DNA of 64,000 nt. It comes from Arcticibacter pallidicorallinus (GTDB lineage: Bacteria; Bacteroidota; Bacteroidia; Sphingobacteriales; Sphingobacteriaceae). How positions within the stretch are numbered: the stretch's first letter is position 1; each line of letters begins with the position of its first letter. A program made the position numbers and the translations under genes. Positions 53,335 to 62,687 of the stretch are shown piece by piece. The notes under the pieces were generated by a model. The model did not search any database. It was not told the origin of the DNA and worked only from the letters and a program-made list of their open reading frames with translations. Location: positions 62,001 through 126,000 of the forward strand of contig NZ_PVTH01000007.1 of assembly GCF_003002875.1 (NCBI RefSeq). The letters are read 5' to 3'.

Positions 53335-53433
53335 GTGTCAAATATACTATTATTGGCTAAATCTTTCGACCTTTGAAATCAGTGTTCAATGATATTCGAA
53401 TAAAAAATCTATTTTAGGTCCATAGTTTTCTAT

Positions 53434-53742
53434 ATGCCAGGAGATAGACCTCAAGAAAGTAAGTTTCATCATTTAAAAACCTGGCTCTTTAGTAGTTGGC
53501 CGGGAGTTATTGCTATCATTCTCACAGTACTTGGTTCAGTGTTTGGTGCTGGATTTTGGGCTGGATCTTATATTACGAAAGCTGAAGACAACAACACCAT
53601 CATGAATTTGAGGCTAGATCATCAAACTGAGCTTTTTGAGCAGAAAGAAAAGGCCAAAAACGAAGCTTTGGACGAGCTACGAAAGGAGCAAGAAAAGATG
53701 GAAATTATGTACAAGATGATTGAAAAAAGCAGCGGGAAATGA
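53434..53742 (+). CDS. Small membrane coiled-coil protein, right-end cargo gene 1
   Basis: A 102-residue protein with a cytoplasmic-looking polar start, one hydrophobic segment (about 23-47, PGVIAIILTVLGSVFGAGFWAG) and a strongly charged coiled coil at the C terminus. It overlaps the next gene by four bases (ATGA). It lies after the structured RNA and before the integrase, outside the core lysis module. Function unknown; exclusion or defence is possible. Confidence 0.55.
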   Translation: MPGDRPQESKFHHLKTWLFSSWPGVIAIILTVLGSVFGAGFWAGSYITKAEDNNTIMNLRLDHQTELFEQKEKAKNEALDELRKEQEKMEIMYKMIEKSSGK

Positions 53743-54323
53743 AAAATAAAATAATTGACGTTGTATCATTTATCCTTGTTGCAGCTCTAGTAGCTTTTGC
53801 AGCCTATACCTATCATGAAAAAGAACAACTGACTTTAATAATATCAAAGCAGAACGACCTCATTAAAAAGACTACTGGAAAAGACTCCGAGTTTATAGAC
53901 AAAGCGAATGACCTAAAAGACTCTATTAAGACTTACACCGAGAAGATCACCTTTATTACGGGGGGCAAAGAAATTTCATCCTCACAATTCATCGACTTGT
54001 ATAATAAGTTGGAATCTAAAAATGATAGCCTCGACGATAAGTTATGGAGACTAGAAGAAAGGTATAGATTCGCTGAACGTCATTACAAATTTAAAGTAAA
54101 AGACGAACTAAAGGGAACGACCCTTTATTTAACTACTGAACCATCAACCGCCGATTCGGCAAGAGCGGCACTTCTCTTGGTTAGGGACCGGCTTAAAATA
54201 AATAAGAAAGATGAGTGGTATCTTCAAACTCCAAAACCAGACCCTAAGGTCGTGGCTCTTGGGAAGCGGGCAAAAGAAATCATTGATTCCGCAAAATTAA
54301 AAGACACTAACAAAGTCAAGTAA
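53739..54323 (+). CDS. Membrane-anchored coiled-coil protein, right-end cargo gene 2
   Basis: A 194-residue protein with an N-terminal membrane segment (IDVVSFILVAALVAFAAYTY), a long helical region (about 30-120) and a C-terminal alpha/beta part. It is coupled to the preceding small membrane protein, so the two probably work together. Convergent with the integrase, 27 bases from its stop. No family recognised. Confidence 0.55.
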   Translation: MKNKIIDVVSFILVAALVAFAAYTYHEKEQLTLIISKQNDLIKKTTGKDSEFIDKANDLKDSIKTYTEKITFITGGKEISSSQFIDLYNKLESKNDSLDDKLWRLEERYRFAERHYKFKVKDELKGTTLYLTTEPSTADSARAALLLVRDRLKINKKDEWYLQTPKPDPKVVALGKRAKEIIDSAKLKDTNKVK

Positions 54324-54350
54324 AGAAGATATTATTTACATCTCCTCTAC

Positions 54351-55526
54351 TTAAAACCTTCGTCCTTTATTAAATTCAGTGTTCTGCACGTTTATACCTA
54401 GGTCTCGCATATAGATCATTGTTGTTGCCAAATCCTTATGCCTAAATAGCTTCATTATTTTGTAAAGGTCTTCCCCGTCTTCGCCCAGATGGACGGCTCG
54501 GGTGTGCTTGTAATTATATATCCCATCACGTTCTGACAGATTAAGCATCTCCTTATATTTTCGAAAATGACGGGCAAAATAATCTTGACCAACTGGAAGA
54601 GGACCACCGATCACAAACTTCTGCCTGCTCTCTTTGCCAAAGATGTAGTAATCCCCAGGGATTTCAGGAACTTTCAACTCCAGCAGCAGCTCCATGAAAT
54701 CCGGATAAATCGGAATATATTCCGTTTTCCTGTTTTTAGCGGTTCCGGAATTGATCTTAAGTGTTTTTGCAGTAAAGTTGAAATCACCCGCTTTGAGATA
54801 GTTCCCCTCAGCTTCGTTCCTAAGTGCTGCGTAGTAAATAAAGCTGCAAAAAGTATAGAGCATCTGGTCGTTATTGTCGAGCATCAGATCCTTTAGCTTC
54901 TTAAATTGCCAGTCATTAAACGCCGTGTTGCCTGGTCTCTCAATTGGAGCTCGCTTCAAACTCAATGTAGGCACCTTCTCAATATAATCATCGTAATTGT
55001 GGTGAAAATAGTTGAAGAAGGTTGTGATATCATTCAAGTAATGATTGTACGTCTTACCTTTCCACTTCCTAGCATTCTTCTGTACATTAAGGAAATTAAG
55101 TACGGTGGCTTTCTTTACTTCATCTAACTCAAGGTTATACAGCCTGTTCGATATCAGGTAGTTTTTAAAAGAATTCAGCTCGATCTTATACTTCTTGTAG
55201 GTGCTGGATCTGATATTTCCCTTCACCTCCTCCAAGTACTGGTCTATCAGGCTTACAACATTTTTATTAGTGTGAACGGCAAAAACATCATATTCATTAT
55301 AGGGAGACCATCCTTCAGCAAGAAGATCTTCTAGAACAATCTTCAGAGCTTTGCCATGTTCGCGGCGCTCCTGCTTCGTATTATACTGCTTGAAACCTAC
55401 ATTGTAGCGGAATCGCTCAAGTTTTCCAGTTACTGGGTGCTGGTATTTTATCCATACTAACCAATCTTTATCTAGGTCTCCGTTTGGTGGCTCATAAATA
55501 AAGGGTCCTTCCCACTTGGTTTTCAC
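54351..55526 (-). CDS. Tyrosine recombinase (phage integrase)
   Basis: From a GTG at 55526 the protein has 391 residues; the frame stays open to 55643, inside ssrA, and an ATG there would add 39. An N-terminal SAM-like core-binding domain is followed by the catalytic domain: the first Arg in YYAALRNEAEGNY, YNYKHTRAVH, FRHKDLATTMIYMRDLG with the tyrosine in MIYMR. It should integrate and excise the phage at ssrA, and the att core lies 66 bases beyond this start. It is transcribed in the same direction as ssrA with no terminator between. Confidence 0.87.
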   Translation of the reverse strand: MKTKWEGPFIYEPPNGDLDKDWLVWIKYQHPVTGKLERFRYNVGFKQYNTKQERREHGKALKIVLEDLLAEGWSPYNEYDVFAVHTNKNVVSLIDQYLEEVKGNIRSSTYKKYKIELNSFKNYLISNRLYNLELDEVKKATVLNFLNVQKNARKWKGKTYNHYLNDITTFFNYFHHNYDDYIEKVPTLSLKRAPIERPGNTAFNDWQFKKLKDLMLDNNDQMLYTFCSFIYYAALRNEAEGNYLKAGDFNFTAKTLKINSGTAKNRKTEYIPIYPDFMELLLELKVPEIPGDYYIFGKESRQKFVIGGPLPVGQDYFARHFRKYKEMLNLSERDGIYNYKHTRAVHLGEDGEDLYKIMKLFRHKDLATTMIYMRDLGINVQNTEFNKGRRF

Positions 55527-55592
55527 TAATTCTTTTCGGTTTTGGTCAGCTGGGTTGTCAGCCAGTTTTCGTAACCGACTGACAAACAGCTG

Positions 55593-55626
55593 TGTTTGGT
55601 GTGGAGCCGGAGGGATTCGAACCCTC
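55593..55626 (+). other. attR core (part of the restored ssrA 3' end)
   Basis: The 34 bases are identical to 16774-16807. Here they complete the tmRNA T-arm and acceptor strand, so the host gene stays functional after insertion. Right of it the host half of ssrA continues. Confidence 0.93.
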
Positions 55627-55966
55627 GTCCAAACATGGAACAAATTATGCTTTCTACATGCTTATCTGCCATTTAATTGTAGGGAAAGGGAAGGTTGGCC
55701 GATTACCTATACCGTATTCCTTAGATGCTTTATCTCGCCTGATCATCACACCTCTAATCAAGCCAGTTCTGTTGATCGATGCCCCGTGTACTGGTTAAAC
55801 AGAACAGAATACCAGCGGGACAAAAGCTGAGCTAATTCTAAATTAGGCAGCTAAGGCGTAGTTATTTTCGCCAATTGTGGTTTGAGAGTTCAGATTTAAG
55901 CGCTAGTCTCACAACGCGCTGCATGCTTACATACCTGCCGCCATCCTGTCAATTCCGGTCGGCCCC
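55602..55966 (-). ncRNA. ssrA: tmRNA
   Basis: The minus strand begins GGGGCCGACCGGAATTGACA (5' acceptor GGGGCCG at 55966-55960) and ends in GAGGGTTCGAATCCCTC plus CGGCTCC and discriminator A at 55602, so the acceptor stem pairs with one G-U. No CCA is encoded. The tag frame at 55872-55843 reads GENNYALAA and stop. The AAGCATGTAGAAAGC signature precedes the T-arm. It rescues stalled ribosomes and tags proteins for degradation. It starts 12 bases after the aminotransferase stop. Confidence 0.95.
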
Positions 55967-55978
55967 AATATGTACTTG

Positions 55979-57211
55979 TTAATGGATGCTCACTATTTCC
56001 GAGGGAGCACCTTTTAGTTTTCTGCCGGGATAAGCGAGTAAACCTTTTTCCAGACAGATCATGGCTTTCGCCAAGTCTTCTCTATTCAAAACGTATGCCA
56101 ATCTTATTTCGTCTACGCCGTCGCCTAAAGTGCTGTAAAAACCGGCTGCAGGTGCCATCATGACTGTCTGATTGTCATAATCAAACTCTTCAAGCATCCA
56201 TTGGCAGAACTTTTCGGCATCATCCACAGGGAATCGGGCCACTACGTAGAAAGCGCCTTTAGGGTTCGGACAAAACACTCCCTCCATCCTATTTAAGGAT
56301 GAAACAAGCTGATCGCGCCTGGAGGTATATTCCTTGTTGATGATCTCGAAATAGGAATCAGGTGTTTCAACCCCTGCTTCTGCAGCGATCTGATCAACCA
56401 TTCCGGGACTTAAACGAGATTGCGCAAATTTTAGTGCTGTAGCCAGTACCTTTTTATTTTTAGTTACGAAGCAGCCGATACGAGCGCCACATGCACTATA
56501 CCTTTTGGAGATGCTGTCGAACACGATGACGTTCTCTTCGATGCCCTCCAAATGCATAGGGGAGTGGAACTTATTGCCATCATAGCAGAACTCGCGGTAC
56601 GCCTCATCGACAAAAAAGTACAGATCGTATTTCAGACAAAGCTTTTTCAGCTCTTCCAGTTCCTCATAAGAATACAGATATCCGGTCGGATTATTGGGAT
56701 TGCAAATGAAAAGTGCTTTGGTCTTATCGGTAATTAACTTTTCAAACTCGGATACGGGAGGCAATGCGAAAGCATTTTCTATGAGTGATAATACCGGTTT
56801 GATGACGGCGTTGCTCATCCATGCAAAAGCATTGTAGTTTGCGTAGAATGGCTCAGGAATGATAATTTCATCTCCAGGATCTAAGCACGTTTGCATGGCA
56901 ATCGTAATCGCTTCGGACGCGCCGCTGGTGACCAGGATATCTTCTGCGGTGATATTATATCCCGCACGGTTATAGTATTCTGCTAATTTTGCCCGGTATG
57001 ATGGTGTTCCTTCAGATTGGGTATACGCCAACACTTTAAAATCGGCCCTGCGGATAGCGTTCATCATCACTTCCGGGGTTTCAATATCTGGTTGGCCAAT
57101 ATTCAGATGGTAAACTGTCTTTCCCTGCTGTTTTGCCTGCTCTGCAAATGGTGTCAGTTTGCGTATAGGTGAAGCTGGCATTTCCTTCCCCTTATTTGAA
57201 ATAGTTGGCAT
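55979..57211 (-). CDS. Class I pyridoxal-phosphate aminotransferase (aspartate-type)
   Basis: The start at ATG 57211 gives 410 residues, beginning MPTISNKGKEMPASPIRKL; an upstream ATG (57220) would add three. Motifs are LNIGQPDIETP near the N terminus, VTSGASEAI, NPNNPTGYLYSYEEL, VDEAYREF and the lysine in DSISKRYSACGARIG. It probably transfers amino groups between amino acids and 2-oxoacids, possibly in aromatic or aspartate metabolism. The gene is read toward ssrA on the same strand. Confidence 0.85.
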   Translation of the reverse strand: MPTISNKGKEMPASPIRKLTPFAEQAKQQGKTVYHLNIGQPDIETPEVMMNAIRRADFKVLAYTQSEGTPSYRAKLAEYYNRAGYNITAEDILVTSGASEAITIAMQTCLDPGDEIIIPEPFYANYNAFAWMSNAVIKPVLSLIENAFALPPVSEFEKLITDKTKALFICNPNNPTGYLYSYEELEELKKLCLKYDLYFFVDEAYREFCYDGNKFHSPMHLEGIEENVIVFDSISKRYSACGARIGCFVTKNKKVLATALKFAQSRLSPGMVDQIAAEAGVETPDSYFEIINKEYTSRRDQLVSSLNRMEGVFCPNPKGAFYVVARFPVDDAEKFCQWMLEEFDYDNQTVMMAPAAGFYSTLGDGVDEIRLAYVLNREDLAKAMICLEKGLLAYPGRKLKGAPSEIVSIH

Positions 57212-57230
57212 AATACACAAACATAAAAAA

Positions 57231-57254
57231 AACCTCTCTGCTAACAGAGAGGTT
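57231..57254 (-). terminator. Terminator after the DUF1573 gene
   Basis: AACCTCTCTG (57231-57240) pairs with CAGAGAGGTT (57245-57254), loop CTAA; on the minus strand a run of eight Ts follows. It separates the DUF1573 gene from the aminotransferase gene. Confidence 0.85.
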
Positions 57255-57277
57255 TTTCTAAAATCTTTTACCTTATA

Positions 57278-57661
57278 TTACTGGGCAGCAACGCTTCCCT
57301 TAATGTAAATGTATTTTACAGGAGTTTTTGCGTTTGACTTAATGGTCAAAGCTTTATTAAAAGCGCCTGGAGCAGCTGCGTTAAATGTAACGGTAATGGT
57401 ACCTGTTTCGCCCTTTTTTATTGGTGTGCTGGTGTATTTCGGTACAGTACATCCGCAAGTGGACTCCACATTGCTGATGATTAACGGCTGTTCGCCGACG
57501 TTAGTGAATTTAAAATCATAGCTAACTGGTTTGCCCTGAGGGATCTTCCCAAAGTCGTTTGTCTCTTTTTCAAACTTGAAATCAGGTTGAGGATCAGCCT
57601 TCATGGCTATCACGGTAACAAAACCCAGTAATACGATACAAAATGTAAGAATCTTTTTCAT
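57278..57661 (-). CDS. DUF1573 family exported protein
   Basis: A 127-residue protein with a signal peptide (to about residue 20) and one immunoglobulin-like ASH-type domain with the family's FTNVGEQPLIISNVESTCGCTVP stretch. DUF1573 proteins are common in Bacteroidota. The role is unknown, perhaps in extracytoplasmic adhesion or protein binding. Divergent from the E1 gene. Confidence 0.87.
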   Translation of the reverse strand: MKKILTFCIVLLGFVTVIAMKADPQPDFKFEKETNDFGKIPQGKPVSYDFKFTNVGEQPLIISNVESTCGCTVPKYTSTPIKKGETGTITVTFNAAAPGAFNKALTIKSNAKTPVKYIYIKGSVAAQ

Positions 57662-57771
57662 GTACGTTCAGGTATTAATTAAGTAAAGATAGTTCAAGTA
57701 ATTAAGTATTCAAAAACTATACCAGTAGGTAACAAAAAATTTAAGGTTCGGTATGCTGTACATTTTTATGT

Positions 57772-57779
57772 TATTTTTG
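57772..57779 (+). promoter_or_regulatory. Predicted -7 promoter box of the E1 gene
   Basis: TATTTTTG fits TAnnTTTG and is 20 bases before the ATG at 57800. A clear -33 TTG is missing (only GGTTCGG at the right distance), so confidence is limited. Confidence 0.4.
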
Positions 57780-57799
57780 AAGAATTGACCCTCGTACAT

Positions 57800-60217
57800 A
57801 TGTCAGAAAATCAAATTCAATCAAGTGGTCAGCTGAGCTCGTCTGAACTGACCTTTGAAGACTTTAAGAACATAGTGATTAATGATTACCGCATCTGCTT
57901 CGAAAGCCGTCAGGCTAGTTTGATCGGCAGGCGGGAAGTGTTAACCGGAAAAGCCAAGTTTGGTATTTTTGGCGATGGAAAGGAGGTTGCACAGATTGCC
58001 ATGGCCAAGGCCTTTAGAAAAGGCGACTGGAGATCCGGCTATTACCGTGACCAGACTTTTATGTTTGCCACGGGAATGGCGACTATAACGGAGTTCTTTT
58101 CGCAGCTCTACGCCAATACGGATGTAGAGGCTGAGCCATTCTCTGGTGGCAGGCAAATGAATTGCCATTTCTCAACCCGCGTTTTAAACGAAGATGGCAG
58201 CTGGAAGAATCAGCTTTTGATGAAGAACACTTCCGCCGATATTTCTACAACGGGAGGTCAGATGGCCAGGTTGGTAGGTTTGGCTCAGGCATCTAAACTG
58301 TATAGAAATAATCCTGATCTTAGTTACCTGACTCATTTTTCTGCAGGAGGAAACGAAGTTGCCTTTGGGACGATCGGAAACGGGTCGACATCTGAAGGAG
58401 TCTTCTTTGAGAGTATAAATGCCGCGGGAGTCTTGCAGATTCCGATGGCCGTTTCAATCTGGGATGATGGATTTGCTATTTCTGTTCCTTCGGAACTGCA
58501 GACTACCAAACAGGATATTTCAGAGGTACTAAAGGGTTTTCAGCGGGACGAGAAGGGGGAGGGCTTTGAGATTTTCAAAGTGAAGGGCTGGGATTATCCG
58601 GGCTTGTGTGAAACCTACGAGAAGGCAATTGCGATATGTCGTGAAAAGCATATTCCGGTAATGATTCATGTTTATGAGCTTACTCAACCCCAGGGGCATT
58701 CTTCCTCAGGGTCGCATGAACGCTATAAGTCAAAGGAGCGTTTGGAATGGGAGATGCAGTTCGATTGTCTGTTGAAGATGAGGAACTGGATGCTGGATTC
58801 TGCCATCGTAACAGAAGAAGAGTTGGCTGAACTTGAAACGAAGGCAAAGGAGTTTGTCAGGGTTTGCCGTAAAAATGCATGGGATGCTGTTCAAAAGGTA
58901 TTGCGACAGGAGGCTGCAGAAGCAGAATCATTGTTGAAGGCGTTTGGCATTCCGGCGTTTGATGAGATGTCCAGATCGATCCACGCTTCAGTCGAAGTTT
59001 CAAGGAGAGAAATCCTGGAGCATGTACGTAAGGCGTTACGCATGCTTGCCGGGAAGGATTCCCAAGAAAAACACAGCTTGCTTGCCTGGTTTAATACGCA
59101 AATGGTGGCTAATAGCGAAAGATATAATTCCAGATTATTCACCGATTCTTTCGATTCGCATACACATATACCGGTTGTTCCGGCAGAATACGACGAAGAT
59201 TCCAAATGGATAGATGGGCGGGAGATTCTGAACAGCTGTTTTGACGAGAATTTTACACGTGATTCGCGAATTATAGCTTTTGGTGAGGATGTTGGCAGCA
59301 TAGGTGATGTGAACCAGGGCTTTGCGGGTCTTCAGAATAAGTTTGGGACCTTGCGGGTAGCTGATACAGGTATCCGGGAGAGTACGATTATTGGACAAGG
59401 CATTGGTCTTGGTCTTCGCGGTTTGAAGCCTATCGCTGAAATACAATACCTGGATTACATATTGTACGCCATTAACGTAATTAGTGATGATCTTGCAAGC
59501 TTAAGCTACCGGACAAAAGGCGGGCAAAAAGCTCCCGTAATTATTCGGACCCGAGGGCATAGGCTTGAGGGAGTCTGGCACTCCGGTTCACCAATGGCGG
59601 CGCTTCTGGGAATTATGCGGGGCGTTCATATTTGTGTACCACGTGATATGACGCAGGCAGCTGGTATGTATAACACCTTGTTGCGCGCTGATGAACCAGC
59701 CTTAGTAATCGAGTGTCTTAATGGTTATCGTCTTAAAGAGCGTCTTCCACGTAATGTTGGCGATTTTACTGTCCCCTTGGGTAAGGCAGAGATTTTGCAT
59801 GAGGGCACTGATATTACCATTGTCTCTTATGGCTCAACTTTGCGGGTTGTGCAGGAGTCGGCTAAGGAACTGCTCGAAATGGGTATTTCGATTGAGATCG
59901 TTGATGTTCAGACCTTGCATCCTTTCGATCTGGACGAGCTATGCGTAAAATCTCTGAGGAAGACAAATAAGCTGCTAGTTGCTGATGAGGACGTACCCGG
60001 CGGAGCGTCGGCATTTATCTTACAACAGATAGTAGAAAAGCAAAAGGGGTATTATTTTCTAGACAGTGCTCCGAAAACTATCTCGGCGAAGGAGCACAGG
60101 CCACCTTACGGAACAGATGGGGATTACTTCAGTAAACCATCTGTTGATGATATCATAGAGGTTGTTTATGAAATGATGAGTGAGGGTAATCCGGCAAAAT
60201 ATCCGCCTATATTTTAA
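57800..60217 (+). CDS. 2-oxoacid dehydrogenase E1, fused alpha and beta subunits
   Basis: Starting at ATG 57800 the protein has 805 residues; a TTG at 57785 would add five. The N-terminal half is the alpha subunit, with the thiamine-diphosphate region GTIGNGSTSEGVFFESINAAG. The C-terminal half is the beta subunit, with FGEDVGSIGDVNQGF and IIRTRGHRLEGVWHSGSP. It decarboxylates a 2-oxoacid, probably branched-chain, in a dehydrogenase complex. Such fused E1 proteins are typical of Bacteroidota. A 23-bp hairpin follows. Confidence 0.87.
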   Translation: MSENQIQSSGQLSSSELTFEDFKNIVINDYRICFESRQASLIGRREVLTGKAKFGIFGDGKEVAQIAMAKAFRKGDWRSGYYRDQTFMFATGMATITEFFSQLYANTDVEAEPFSGGRQMNCHFSTRVLNEDGSWKNQLLMKNTSADISTTGGQMARLVGLAQASKLYRNNPDLSYLTHFSAGGNEVAFGTIGNGSTSEGVFFESINAAGVLQIPMAVSIWDDGFAISVPSELQTTKQDISEVLKGFQRDEKGEGFEIFKVKGWDYPGLCETYEKAIAICREKHIPVMIHVYELTQPQGHSSSGSHERYKSKERLEWEMQFDCLLKMRNWMLDSAIVTEEELAELETKAKEFVRVCRKNAWDAVQKVLRQEAAEAESLLKAFGIPAFDEMSRSIHASVEVSRREILEHVRKALRMLAGKDSQEKHSLLAWFNTQMVANSERYNSRLFTDSFDSHTHIPVVPAEYDEDSKWIDGREILNSCFDENFTRDSRIIAFGEDVGSIGDVNQGFAGLQNKFGTLRVADTGIRESTIIGQGIGLGLRGLKPIAEIQYLDYILYAINVISDDLASLSYRTKGGQKAPVIIRTRGHRLEGVWHSGSPMAALLGIMRGVHICVPRDMTQAAGMYNTLLRADEPALVIECLNGYRLKERLPRNVGDFTVPLGKAEILHEGTDITIVSYGSTLRVVQESAKELLEMGISIEIVDVQTLHPFDLDELCVKSLRKTNKLLVADEDVPGGASAFILQQIVEKQKGYYFLDSAPKTISAKEHRPPYGTDGDYFSKPSVDDIIEVVYEMMSEGNPAKYPPIF

Positions 60218-60223
60218 TGTGGT

Positions 60224-60282
60224 ATTGAATAATAAAGGGGGTTATCCACACGCGTTGTAGATAACCCCCTTTATTATTCAAT
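60224..60282. terminator. Perfect 23-bp-stem terminator between convergent genes
   Basis: Arms 60224-60246 and 60260-60282 are exactly complementary around a 13-base loop. The stem contains a GGGGG/CCCCC core flanked by AT-rich ends. It serves the E1 gene and aroC from both sides. Confidence 0.9.
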
Positions 60283-60298
60283 TTCGTCAAGGCATCGC

Positions 60299-61393
60299 TT
60301 AATGCTGATAAGCAGCTTGTCTCAAATAATGATCTGCTATAACCAACGCAGCCATCGCCTCAACAATGGCCACAGCTCTTGGAACCACGCAGGGGTCATG
60401 TCTACCCTTACCTTTAATCTCAGCAGCATTCCCTTCTTTATCAATCGTTTGCTGGTTATGCATGATGGTGGCCACAGGTTTGAACGCTACGCGGAATGTG
60501 ATGTCCATACCATTGGATATTCCTCCCTGGATTCCCCCGGAGAAATTGGTGCTCGTACTGACTCCTGATCCTGCTTCTGATGGACGAAAGATATCGTTAT
60601 GTTCTGATCCACGCATTTCGGAGCCGGAAAAACCTGAGCCATATTCGAAGCCGTGAACAGCATTGATGCTAAGCATGGCCTTGCCCAGATCGGCGTGCAG
60701 TTTGTCAAATACAGGCTCACCCAAGCCTACAGGGCAGTTTCTGATGATGCAGGAAACTTTACCACCGATGGTGTCACCGTCTTTACGTACGCTATCGATA
60801 AGCTCAATCATTTCATTGGCTGTAGCCGGATCCGCACATCGCACAATATTGCTCTCGCGTATCTCCAGTAACTTCGATAAGTCTTCAGAAGGAAGATTAG
60901 GAGCATCTACCTTTCCCGCTGATGAAACGTGAGCAAAGATCTCTATTCCTTTTTGTTTCAGGAAAAGCTTAGCTACAGCTCCTGCAGCCACGCGCGCTGC
61001 GGTCTCTCTTGCCGATGAACGTCCGCCACCCCGGTAGTCACGTATGCCGTATTTCTCCTGATACGTATAGTCCGCATGTGAGGGGCGGAAGATATCTTTA
61101 TTGTGGTCGTAGTCTTTAGATCGCTGATCCTCATTTGGGATAAGGAGCGCCAGAGAGGTTCCGGTGCTTTTTCCTTCAAATACCCCCGACAGGACACTTG
61201 CCGTATCGCTTTCTTTCCTCTGGGTGGTGATCTTAGACTGTCCCGGGCGTCGTTTATCAAGCTCAGCCTGGATAAATTCCAGATCAATATCAACGTTTGA
61301 AGGGCAGCCGTCTATGATTACGCCGATGGCTTTTCCGTGAGATTCCCCAAAGGTGCTTATACGGAAAAGGTGTCCGAATGTATTTCCTGCCAT
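60299..61393 (-). CDS. aroC: Chorismate synthase
   Basis: This 364-residue protein, of normal family length, begins with [15 protein letters not shown] and has the signatures [28 protein letters not shown] and [17 protein letters not shown]. It makes chorismate from 5-enolpyruvylshikimate 3-phosphate using reduced FMN. The next gene upstream, aroA, makes its substrate; only three bases lie between them. Confidence 0.96.
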   Translation of the reverse strand: MAGNTFGHLFRISTFGESHGKAIGVIIDGCPSNVDIDLEFIQAELDKRRPGQSKITTQRKESDTASVLSGVFEGKSTGTSLALLIPNEDQRSKDYDHNKDIFRPSHADYTYQEKYGIRDYRGGGRSSARETAARVAAGAVAKLFLKQKGIEIFAHVSSAGKVDAPNLPSEDLSKLLEIRESNIVRCADPATANEMIELIDSVRKDGDTIGGKVSCIIRNCPVGLGEPVFDKLHADLGKAMLSINAVHGFEYGSGFSGSEMRGSEHNDIFRPSEAGSGVSTSTNFSGGIQGGISNGMDITFRVAFKPVATIMHNQQTIDKEGNAAEIKGKGRHDPCVVPRAVAIVEAMAALVIADHYLRQAAYQH

Positions 61394-61396
61394 AAT

Positions 61397-62686
61397 TTAA
61401 GAATTGATTGTAAAGCCAGCTTTTTGAAGGTCATCCCAGAAAGTTGGATATGATTTAACCACTACGGCAGGCTCTTCGATTTCGAGTTGTTGAATTTTTA
61501 AAGCCAGCGGCGCAAATGCCATAGCCATCCGGTGATCCTCATAGGTTTCTATGATAACATGCTCCGGAAAGTGAAGGTCAGAACACTCAAGGTGGTACTG
61601 TTCGCCATCTTCCCTTAGCACAACTCCGAGCTTTGCTAATTCATTTTGAAGCGCTTTTATACGGTCTGTTTCTTTGATTTTTAAAGTCTCCAATCCCGTA
61701 AAAGTCGCATTGTGTCCCAGAGCTGCACTGACGACGATGACTGTTTGTGCCAGATCCGGACAATCCTTCAAGTCGAAGAAGGCGCCCCTGGGAGCATCGC
61801 CGGTTTTAACTATTTCTAAGCCTTCATCTGTAAATGATGATTGAACACCGAAATGCTCCATGATTTGTGTTATGCGGCTGTCGCCCTGCAAGCTTTTGGC
61901 TTTAAGATAGGGAAGAATGATTTTGGAATCCTTGGAGAGAGCTGCGATAGCATACCAGTATGAAGCAGCGCTCCAGTCTGGTTCTATCGTAATCTGCGAA
62001 TCTTTGAAATCCTGGTTGTCAATCGAAATGACTGAACCCTGCCAGTTGTAACAGATACCCGCTTCTTCCATCATCGCTAAAGTCATTTCCACATAGGGTC
62101 TTGAAGTTAGTTCGCCTTCAATATGAAGCTCTAGGCCTTTCTCGAGGAATGGAGCCACCAACAGTAGGGCAGTGATGTATTGAGAACTTACATTCCCGCG
62201 AATGTTGACCTTATTCGTGACTTGCTTAAACTCCTTGCTGAATCTCAGGGGAGGAAAGCCCTCCTGTCCCGCATACTGAATTTTTGCTCCTAGCTGGCCC
62301 AGGGCATCAGTCAGTATTCCTATAGGTCGCTGCTTCATTCTTTCTGTGCCGGTAAGCACAGCAGCCGTTCCGGTTACAGAAAGGTACGCTGTTAGAAAAC
62401 GCATCGCAGTGCCCGCAGGACCGATATTGGCGGTAAGCTCGCCGTCTGACTGCGTAAGACTTCCGCTTCCAAAAGTGGCGTCATCTTTTCCTGCTTCCAG
62501 ATTACGAAGCACACCGTTCAGAATAACCGTATCATCAGCTGAAGAAAGGTTGTTTACTACAACCTTCCCCTTGCTAAGTGCATTCAATATCAGCGCTCTG
62601 TTGCTTTCGCTCTTTGATCCGGTAAGCTGGATCGTACAAAAGGTGTCGGCGTTTGACTTTGAAAGAATTAAAGAATTGTCAGACAT
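61397..62686 (-). CDS. aroA: 3-phosphoshikimate 1-carboxyvinyltransferase (EPSP synthase)
   Basis: A 429-residue protein with the family marks LTGSKSESNRALI near the N terminus, GPAGTAMRFLTAYLSVTG, and KIKETDRIKALQNEL. It joins phosphoenolpyruvate to shikimate 3-phosphate. One base separates it from the DAHP synthase gene, so the operon is tight. Confidence 0.95.
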   Translation of the reverse strand: MSDNSLILSKSNADTFCTIQLTGSKSESNRALILNALSKGKVVVNNLSSADDTVILNGVLRNLEAGKDDATFGSGSLTQSDGELTANIGPAGTAMRFLTAYLSVTGTAAVLTGTERMKQRPIGILTDALGQLGAKIQYAGQEGFPPLRFSKEFKQVTNKVNIRGNVSSQYITALLLVAPFLEKGLELHIEGELTSRPYVEMTLAMMEEAGICYNWQGSVISIDNQDFKDSQITIEPDWSAASYWYAIAALSKDSKIILPYLKAKSLQGDSRITQIMEHFGVQSSFTDEGLEIVKTGDAPRGAFFDLKDCPDLAQTVIVVSAALGHNATFTGLETLKIKETDRIKALQNELAKLGVVLREDGEQYHLECSDLHFPEHVIIETYEDHRMAMAFAPLALKIQQLEIEEPAVVVKSYPTFWDDLQKAGFTINS

Positions 62687-62687
62687 T

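Larger units (their letters stand above)
16774..55626. mobile_element. Prophage integrated in the 3' end of the tmRNA gene
   Basis: The element is bounded by an identical 34-base att core and is about 38.8 kb long. It contains a complete tailed-phage set: repressor and early switch, recombination and replication genes, terminase, tail, tape measure, protease, capsid, portal, fibre, endolysin and integrase. I see no broken core gene, except a T10 frameshift point that is probably programmed. The tail tube is only tentatively identified. The prophage therefore looks intact and possibly inducible. Cargo candidates lie beside both ends and in the middle. Confidence 0.95.

Noticed and set aside
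16774-55626. Insertion sequences or transposases inside the prophage
   Set aside because: No transposase motif or terminal inverted repeat pair was recognised; the nucleases present are HNH, Vsr-like and PD-(D/E)XK types.
55516-55830. Forward frames crossing the right att site and ssrA
   Set aside because: They cover the tmRNA and integrase in the opposite sense and are by-products of those sequences.
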